Shown here one piece after another: positions 57,234 to 64,000 of a stretch of 64,000 nt of DNA (its first letter is position 1; each line of letters begins with the position of its first letter). The notes below the pieces were generated by a model that was not told the origin of the DNA, did not search any database, and was given only the letters and a program-made list of their open reading frames with translations. This stretch comes from Zanthoxylum bungeanum. Its lineage: Eukaryota; Streptophyta; Magnoliopsida; Sapindales; Rutaceae. A program made the translations under genes and the position numbers. The stretch is taken from contig SKCR01021098.1 of assembly GCA_019454045.1 (NCBI GenBank), forward strand, positions 1 to 64,000, in the 5' to 3' direction.

Positions 57234-59479
57234 TGATGAGTGGTAATTCTATCACTATTTCTCACTCATTTAACCTAATATTTTGTATAGTTTCTTGAGT
57301 TTTGTGAATATTTTGATGTGTTTTGTGTTATTTTGTAGATAAATAAAGTTTCAGGACATTCTGGAGGTGATTTGGGCCAAAACAGTGAAAATTGGACGAA
57401 AATGGCAATTTGATAATTTCCTGCGTCGCGACGCCTAACGTGCGTCGAACAGTGCTAACGTGCGCCGGGTCCACAAATCAGAATCTGAGAAAAGTTTGAC
57501 TTTGCTAATATATGCCGTGCCACGTGTCACCATCACAGCCGATCTTCTAACATGCGTTTTGCCACGTGTCATCATCCTACGATGCCGACAGTCGCCAACG
57601 CCACGTGTCACCACGTGTCACTCCACGTCATTGCCACGTCATTGTCCACATCACCAGGTTGACCGAGTCAAACTGCCATGTCATCTCCACGTCATCAACA
57701 GCCAATCAGGAAGTGAACCATGTCGCAATTCTACGGTGTCGACAGTCACTTTGCCACGTGTCGCCACGTCAGTGCCACATCAGTGCCACGTCAACATAAA
57801 TCATTGACTCTCTTATCCCTATCTGACACGTGGCGGATAAGAATCTGAGCCGACCAATCAGAAGCCACCATGTGTCATAATAATTGAGCCCCAACCACAT
57901 TGCCACGTGTCACCTTGCCACGTGTCACCTTATCATCTTATCCAGAATCTGCAACCGACGAACCAGAGCATGCCACGTCGACAGAATCTGGCGTAGCGAC
58001 GCCAAAGGCCTTGGCATCGCGACGCTGGAACCCCACCGAGACCTATAAATTGAGCTCGAGATTTTAGTTTCAGATGTATCATTCTCTCTCATTTCTTTGA
58101 TGTAAATAGAGAGTTTCTCTCTCTAGTTTCTTTAATTTAAGTTTTGTAATTAAATTTTAATTACGTTTTGTAATAATAGTAATTTACTTTCTTTATTTTT
58201 ACAGTTTTTACTATTCACCATGAGGAGGTAACTTCCCCCTGCTAGGGTGAAAGGTAATTCTTTTACTATTGCTATTTAGATTAATCTCCCTTTAATATAA
58301 TATATAAACTATATAAAATTTGACTTAAAAAAGATACTGCCAGATTGGTCGGTTGGTAATTCATTTTAATCTTGTTTAAACCTGACTAATCAAGGATACC
58401 GCCAGATTGGTCGGTTGGTAATTTAATTTTGGTTCCGCCTTTATGGCTAGTTAATTTTGGTTCCGCCTTTATGGCTAGTTTATTTTGGTTCCGCCTTTAT
58501 GGCTGGCTTATGGACAAATATTACCGCCTTAATGGCTGGTTGGACTTAATTTGATTTAATCATGTTACCGCCTATATGGCTGGTTGGGAAAATTATCACA
58601 AGTATATATATTATATTAAGGGAGATATCTAAATAGTAAATAGTAGAAGTTAATTCATTTTACCTTAGCATTTTATTTTATTGCATTTATCTTTCAGCAT
58701 TTACTTTTTAGTAATTTTATTTTATGTCTTTTAAGTTTTTACCAGCTATGAGTTGTAACTAAGTTAGTTATCTGGGGTTGTGATGACTTTTAATATCACT
58801 GGTTTATAAGGGGTTAGATTATAGTTTGGGTAATATAAAGATTTATTTATTGAGTCTTAATCTTAATGCTTTTTATTAACTGGCCACTAATAAAATTGAC
58901 TAGATAAACTAAAATGAACTAGACATATGGATTTTAAGTTTAAGACTTTAGACTCAATAGCCCACGATCTTCCTTGAGGATAGATAACCCTTTAATAGAT
59001 TTCCTTACAGGATAGACATATACCTGTCGGGCGGGGGTAGCCATAATTGGAACTTAAAACTTAATGAATCCAGATAATTTGGTTGACATAGACATATGGT
59101 TCAATTGGGTTAAATTGGGTATTTGTGTCTGACCATCGACAGAGACTTTCACAAAATTTAGTGTTCCAGGTTAATAAATCAATATATTACCCAACTATAA
59201 AATACCACTTCATCTTTAAAATGATATTGGAAGAAATCACAACCCTATATAGTTTTTAATATTGAATCTTAAAAACCTATTTTCAAAACAATTATTTACT
59301 TGTTTTAAATTTAGAATCGTCACAATTTCAAATCAATCAAAACAACCTGTTAGATACTAGTAATCATTTAACCTCATAAAATTAATAGCTTAGGTATTAA
59401 GTCCTCGTGGGATCGATACTTTTTATACTACTTGAACGATACGTATGCTTGCGTTATACGTGTGTGTTTACGCCGGTCA
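57234..59479 (+). repeat. Athila-2 3' LTR
   Basis: This 2246-bp repeat runs from TGATGAGTGG to CGCCGGTCA, followed by the duplication CATCT. Eight CACGTG sites lie at 57521-57924, TATAAAT at 58044-58050, and ATGAGGAG/GTAACT at 58221-58230. Differences from the 5' LTR include short indels, so it is older than Athila-3. Confidence 0.93.
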
Positions 59480-61185
59480 CATCTCTACTAGCTTGGGAAA
59501 AGGAGTTCCATCTATGACCATTTTGTCCTTACTTTCGAACGTTATTCGTCCTGACTCGATAGCATCCTGCAATACATTTTGAATCACAAGACAAGTGTTA
59601 GTCAAGTGAGATTACACATTATGTCATTTACAATATTTTTTACCTTGATTGTTCAGGTTTCACAATCTATGTCTGTCACTCAACCTAATTTTCTTGTCAT
59701 TATATAACTAGTCAAATATAGCTTTTGTTTAGGTCATATCAAATGAGAACTTCTTAAATTTCTTACTTTTATGAGCTGAATAGTCTCACATGGTTCGGGC
59801 AAATCCCTACATATATATAAGACTTCCTTTAACTATTTCGGTCAAACAAAAATCGACTTAATTCATTTTAAACCTCAACATTTCTCAGCTCATAATTGAC
59901 ATCTTTGTAGTAAATACCTATACTTGAATTTTTCATATGTTCCTCCTTTCTCAATAGTAGTTCATATCTAATTATGTTAGTAGTAAGTTAAGAGAGGTAT
60001 GTGAACTCTCTTTCCTAGAACTTATTCTTTTTTTTGGAGTCAAAACTTAGGCGGGTTTTGGGTGATCTTCACAAATTCATTTTCTAGCAACGGTGTGAAG
60101 CATTTTCTCCTGGTCGTTTTGAACCTTTATAGAAAAGTTCCAGCCCACTCGTTTGGTAACTGCCTCAAGTTCGCTAAATTGGCCAGGAAAAACTTATGAT
60201 TCAGTCTTGTAAAACTGTGTATGGGAAAACTATTCCATTTTATACCAATTTTCTATCAAGTTTGGTGGTAAATTGATAAACTAAGAGAAAGCCATTCCTG
60301 ATAAAAAGCGATGGAATAGCCTTAACCTGTGAAAATCATTTACCTTACCGCACTGAAGAGTGAACCGTATTATGTGTTCCATAGTAGAGATCTACCCTAA
60401 CATGGTAAACAAAGAAAAATCGGGTATCTTATAATTCCTTGGCCAATGGTAGGTCATATAATTCCAATCAAGATATGGTTTCATGTATCTAGGTCATATC
60501 GGTCTCACTCCAAAACCAAAGTGGTTTGGAGAATCTCAACCATTTTTCCCTTAATATGACATTGCCATCAAATGGCACTTCTATTGGTGGTTGTGGTCTA
60601 TAAATGGGCGGACCATTATATTGGCCTTGCTATTGTAGACCTTGAGGCAACGCTCATTCATATTGGACCACATTAATTGGTGGATTCCCTCTGTTTGGTC
60701 CTAAACTTTGACTATTACCAGCAAGAAGTGTTCCTCCATAGGGTTCCCCTAAGACGGGCGTTCCATGTGACGGCATGCCAGTACTTGGTCATCGTTACCC
60801 CCAAATTTAACGTACTATGAGGCACATGACCTTCTAGTGGGAAGGCACCAATGCCCATACATTTGGCCATCGGGTCTTTTACTGTACTTATGTGTTTGGC
60901 CATATTTTCATAATGCAAGTTACTGGTTGAAATAAACTTAAATATTTTTTGATTATTTTGCAGTTTAACATGTTCAACCAATCTTGAGTGAAATCGCCAA
61001 GTAAAGACCGCATTACATTAGGGTTCAACTCACTCATGGCTCATAGTGACTTTTTCCACCAAACCCTCAAAGGGTTCCACTACAACAGGGACATAGTGTG
61101 GTTGGTCTGCTCCAATCCCACTTCCTATGTACTCGATCCAGTTTGAGTATTCTTTCTTGGAGGCTTCCCAATCCCTTTCACCAAT
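59480..61185 (-). pseudogene. Decayed Tat-lineage gag
   Basis: On the minus strand, about 59650-59490 reads KYCK-HN...SHLTNTCLVIQNVLQDAIESGRITFESKDKM across stops. This resembles the zinc finger and following segment of Tat/Ogre gag (C-x-x-H...C). The end (TPFPKLVEM) joins MNMINPDLTK at 40726 once Athila-2 is removed. Farther from the LTR no domain is recognised; one frame (60981-60715) remains open by chance or as a gag piece. Many stops show great age. Confidence 0.55.
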
Positions 61186-61204
61186 TCTCCCACTGTGGTC
61201 GCCA
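61186..61204 (-). other. Tat primer-binding site (tRNA-Arg-like)
   Basis: Minus strand TGGCGACCACAGTGGGAGA resembles the TGGCGACTCCACTGGGGA site typical of Ogre/Tat elements primed by tRNA-Arg, with several changes. It places the 5' LTR to the right, from about 61210. Confidence 0.55.
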
Positions 61205-61209
61205 AAAAT

Positions 61210-62000
61210 TATTCACAGACAATTTGGTTGCAGACAGAGAACGTGTAAGGTTCAAACCTCTTGGAATAAAGTCCCAAAAAAGAGTATTTGATTTGATTGA
61301 TAAATGTCTCCAAATGGCGCAAAGCACATAATCCTAATCAATTATCTAAGAAAATAAAATTACATTTGCTCTTGCGAGCCTTTTTGATTTCTCCTATTTT
61401 CTTTTGGACTTAACTTTGAACTTATATAGTAGTGAGGAAAAGTGTATGATAACTGCCAGAGCGGTTTATCCCACGTTTTGTTATTCATTGTTTCTTCATC
61501 TGCCACCTATGATAATTACTACAGTTGTGTTGCACGTAGGTCTGTCACTTGTAATAACTATTGGGAATGTGGCCTAGTTCCTCCATGTTTTACTCGCCTT
61601 TAACTGTTAGATTGTGACCATGTTCACGCAACTACTCCTCGAGTTGATTACTGACTGGCTGATTGGGTGATTCGGTTGCCTAACTGATTGAGCGATTCGA
61701 TTGTCAGGCCGATTGAGCGATTCGATTATCGGAACAATTGAATGAATTGATTGTCTGAGCATTTTACATTGTTTCTCTCATCTGGACGACTTTTTCCTAT
61801 GTGTTGCTATGTCACGTCACTTATTTTAATTAAACGATGACATTATCTAGCCTTTTCAATTTTTGACCGTCAATAATGCCAATTCGTTTATTAAATAAAT
61901 CGTGTTTATGTTTAAAAATTTTAACAAGATTTCGTATTTGCATTTACTTATAAAGAAGAATTATCCCCTGTGCTTGATTCTCATCGTTTAACGGTGGAAA
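61210..62000 (-). repeat. Probable Tat-element 5' LTR upstream of the glyoxalase gene
   Basis: The sequence right of the primer site has a minus-strand TATATAAG at 61421-61428 and a minisatellite at 61655-61760. No partner LTR is visible in the window, so the right boundary (somewhere before about 62050) is only estimated. No protein gene is seen. Confidence 0.4.
61655..61760. repeat. Minisatellite, about 26-bp unit
   Basis: Four imperfect units of the form CTGATTGAGCGATTCGATTGTC follow each other, diverging most in the last. It lies in the presumed Tat LTR about 400 bases upstream of the glyoxalase start. Confidence 0.65.
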
Positions 62001-62121
62001 TAAAAATAACAATAACAATAACAACGTCGCTTGGATGAATAATCTATTTTTATCGTTTTCCAAATGATAATAGTGACTTATCCCTTCAGCATCTCCTCCT
62101 CCTTTATTTGACTGCATAGAG

Positions 62122-63791
62122 ATGGTGAGGATGATATCAATGGCGTCGTCAATTAGACCTTCACTTTCCACGTTCAGGTCCTCGCGTTTGGACTTCCCCC
62201 TCGTCGCTTAGTCCTTCACGCAACAAGCTCGTTTTCTCTCATCTAGCCAGCGGTATTAATTTTCAATTTTATAGATTTATTTTTTCCCTTTAATTTTTCT
62301 CAATTGGATTTAATTTCGTGAAATTTTAAGCCGAACATGGAATCGTGTTTGTTTATGAATTTATTTGTTCAGATGAGGTCTCAGAATAAATTATTAAAAT
62401 AAGAAACTTACATGGTTTTTCGGAAATTTGTTCGAAGTTAGGTTCACAGTGGTTCATTATGTATTAATGTACATTTGAGATTAGATATTGTTTGCTGTAA
62501 AGATGCATTAAATTATGCTTCGTTGATAAAGTTTTAGCTTAGATTGGAGTATATGATGACTTCTGAATGTTTATTCAGCTGTCCCGCAATCCCAAATATT
62601 TGGTTTGAAAGCTTCTAAGCCCTTGAGAAGAGATTTCAATAGCATAGGAGTGGCGTCTGCCGGGAATGTAGCACAGGCAAGCACAAGTGATGCTCAAGAA
62701 AATGCCCTAAAATGGGTCAAGAAAGACAAAAGAAGAATGCTTCATGTTGTTTTAGTGTAGGAGATTTGGACAGGACGATTAAGTATGTATGTTTGTTTTA
62801 ATATGGGGTTTTCTTGTTAATCTTATAAACTAGCTTATTTTTCTTAATAATCGTATTGTCTGGTGACGGAAGATTCTACACTGAGTGCCTTGGGATGAAA
62901 TTGCTGCGGAAACGTGACATACCAGAGGAAAGATATACAAATGCGTTTCTTGGATATGGGCCAGAAGATTCTCATTTTGTTATTGAACTCACTTACAGTA
63001 AGCTATCTCAGTGCTTCTAACTTTTCTAACCTTTCTAAACTCTGTAGCAACTGAATTGGAAATGAACCTTTGTTAGGAATACTCTACTACTTATGCATAC
63101 ATTGTGTTTACTAAATTGATTAAATGATGCTCGCAGATTATGGAGTTGACAAGTATGATATCGGAACTGGATTTGGCCATTTTGGTATTGCTGTTGACGA
63201 TTGTAAGTTACTGTTGATTTTTTCCCCATTTTATAAATATTCGTTTAGGCTTGCAGTAGAGTTTTACTAAAGATTTCTTCAAGCCTCCTATTTGTTGGCT
63301 TCTTAGTTTTATTCCACATTCTTTGCATTTGTTTCTATGACATTATGCTGGTTGTGGTGACTTAAATTGCCCAAACTTGCATCTTATCATATTATGATTA
63401 GGTTGCCAAGACTGTGGAACTTATAAAGCGAAAGGAGGAAAAGTAACCCGAGAACCTGGTCCTGTCAAAGGTGGCAGTACTGTGATTGCATTTATTGAAG
63501 ATCCTGACGGTTACAAGTTTGAACTGCTGGAAAGAGGGCCTACCCCTGAGCCACTGTGTCAAGTAATGCTTCGTGTTGGTGATCTTGATCGCTCCATTAT
63601 TTTTATGAGAAGGTCAGTATTGCAATGTGAAGGATTGGGCACTATTAATCAGTTCGATTCACAGTTTTTTTGTGCTAATATGCCAGTTGCTTTGTGTCCT
63701 ATATTTAAAGTATAGTTCTTAGTATATGGTTTCTACCTTTCAGGCCTTTGGCATGGAGCTTCTTCGCAAAAGAGATAATCCAGAATACAAG
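62122..63791 (+). pseudogene. GLX1-like: Chloroplast-type lactoylglutathione lyase (glyoxalase I), 5' six exons, frameshifted
   Basis: Glyoxalase I isomerises the methylglyoxal-glutathione hemithioacetal to S-lactoylglutathione. Exons by splice sites: 62122-62252 (start MVRMISMASSIRPSLS, a transit peptide), 62579-62782, 62873-62997, 63137-63202, 63402-63612, 63744-63791. The first domain is recognisable, with its metal ligands His (RRMLHVV), Glu (HFVIELTY), His (GFGHFGIAV) and Glu (GYKFELLE). The second domain begins [14 protein letters not shown] and GMELLRKRDNPEYK. Five one-base lesions break the frame: an extra C in 62196-62200, a loss near 62752, an extra T before the donor at 63203, a loss near 63428, and a short T run at 63600-63604. 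The gene would continue beyond the window. Confidence 0.85.
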
Positions 63792-64000
63792 GTACTTGAT
63801 ATCTTTCCTATTTCAGGCACTACATTTCACATGTCATGTTCTTGTTTTTTGATAATGATATTCTCAGACGGACCATATGTTGGCTGTAATTTGGGGAATG
63901 GGAGATCCTTTGTAACAGCATGGGATACAGAAGAGCTATCTTGTCTAAACAACAATGATTAGGCAGCAAAATGGAACCTAGCAAAGTTTATCTGTTTTTA
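63792..64000 (+). other. Intron 6 of the glyoxalase gene or broken continuation
   Basis: The donor GTACTT at 63792 starts an intron. The expected next exon (family sequence similar to YTIAMMGYG) is not recognisable. An acceptor-like TTCTCAG at 63863-63869 is followed by a frame with no resemblance and an early stop. Confidence 0.4.

Larger units (their letters stand above)
40727..59479 (+). mobile_element. Athila-2: Athila-type retrotransposon with LOG-like cargo, containing Athila-3
   Basis: LTRs at 40727-42974 (2248 bp) and 57234-59479 (2246 bp), TGATGAG...CGGTCA ends, and a perfect target duplication CATCT (40722-40726 and 59480-59484) define it. Removing it rejoins the Tat element. Removing Athila-3 (47250-53202 plus one GAGGT) rejoins its own integrase. 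Content: gag-protease, reverse transcriptase-RNase H, integrase, cysteine-cluster gene, LOG-like gene, structured 3' region. The net length is about 12.8 kb. It belongs to the same lineage as Athila-1 but has distinct, longer LTRs. Confidence 0.93.

Noticed and set aside
60715..60981. 88-codon minus-strand frame in the Tat gag region as a separate gene
   Set aside because: It lies where gag is expected, has no recognised motif and is flanked by stops; treated as part of the gag remnant.
61944..62171. 75-codon minus-strand frame overlapping the glyoxalase start
   Set aside because: It is the reverse of the 5' untranslated region and transit-peptide exon; the plus-strand exon with splice sites explains the sequence.

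Overview
The window is plant nuclear DNA from a eudicot; the genus cannot be fixed from the sequence. About 62 kb is a nested stack of LTR retrotransposons. The last 1.9 kb is the 5' part of a spliced chloroplast-type glyoxalase I gene, which is broken. No prokaryotic operon, CRISPR array or convincing tRNA/rRNA gene is present.

Layout, outermost to innermost. A decayed minus-strand Ty3/gypsy Tat-lineage element flanks everything: integrase/RNase H at about 38.9-40.7 kb, gag zinc-finger region and leader at 59.5-61.2 kb, 5' LTR upstream of the glyoxalase gene. It is interrupted by Athila-2 (40727-59479, target duplication CATCT), which is interrupted by Athila-3 (47250-53202, duplication GAGGT). 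Further left lies a solo LTR with TGTAACA ends (35642-38402). Beyond it is a minus-strand copia LTR (1972-35049), split by Athila-1 (4084-34912, duplication GTAAT). Athila-1 carries two minus-strand copia elements: copia A in its integrase gene (10183-20073, duplication ACAGG) and copia C in its 3' LTR (24284-33298, duplication GTGTT/GCGTT). A second piece of the copia A family fills 1-875. All but one target duplication fit by direct reading, so the nesting order is well supported.

The unusual content is in Athila-1 and Athila-2. Between the integrase end and the 3' LTR, where Athila relatives usually carry an env-like ORF, both have the same two extra genes. The first (21186-21733 and 54460-55008) encodes about 182 residues with a basic KKRRAK stretch next to a short cysteine cluster, recalling the cysteine-rich nucleic-acid-binding proteins of some plant RNA viruses. 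The second (22000-22722 and 55260-55927) is an intronless LOG-family reading frame (cytokinin riboside monophosphate phosphoribohydrolase, PGGxGTxxE motif). Both copies of both genes are now broken. Their shared position shows that the element family carried the cassette before these two copies inserted.

All Athila LTRs share a TATA box just downstream of the U3 region, a following leader with a start codon running straight into a splice-donor-like GGTAAC, and a series of short hairpin-forming repeats. Acceptor-like CAG sites precede gag and the first extra gene. This suggests, without proving it, that downstream genes were expressed by splicing. Athila-3 is a young deletion derivative: the comparable parts of its LTRs differ at 4 of about 1049 positions with no indels. 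It keeps gag-protease fused in frame to the integrase tail.
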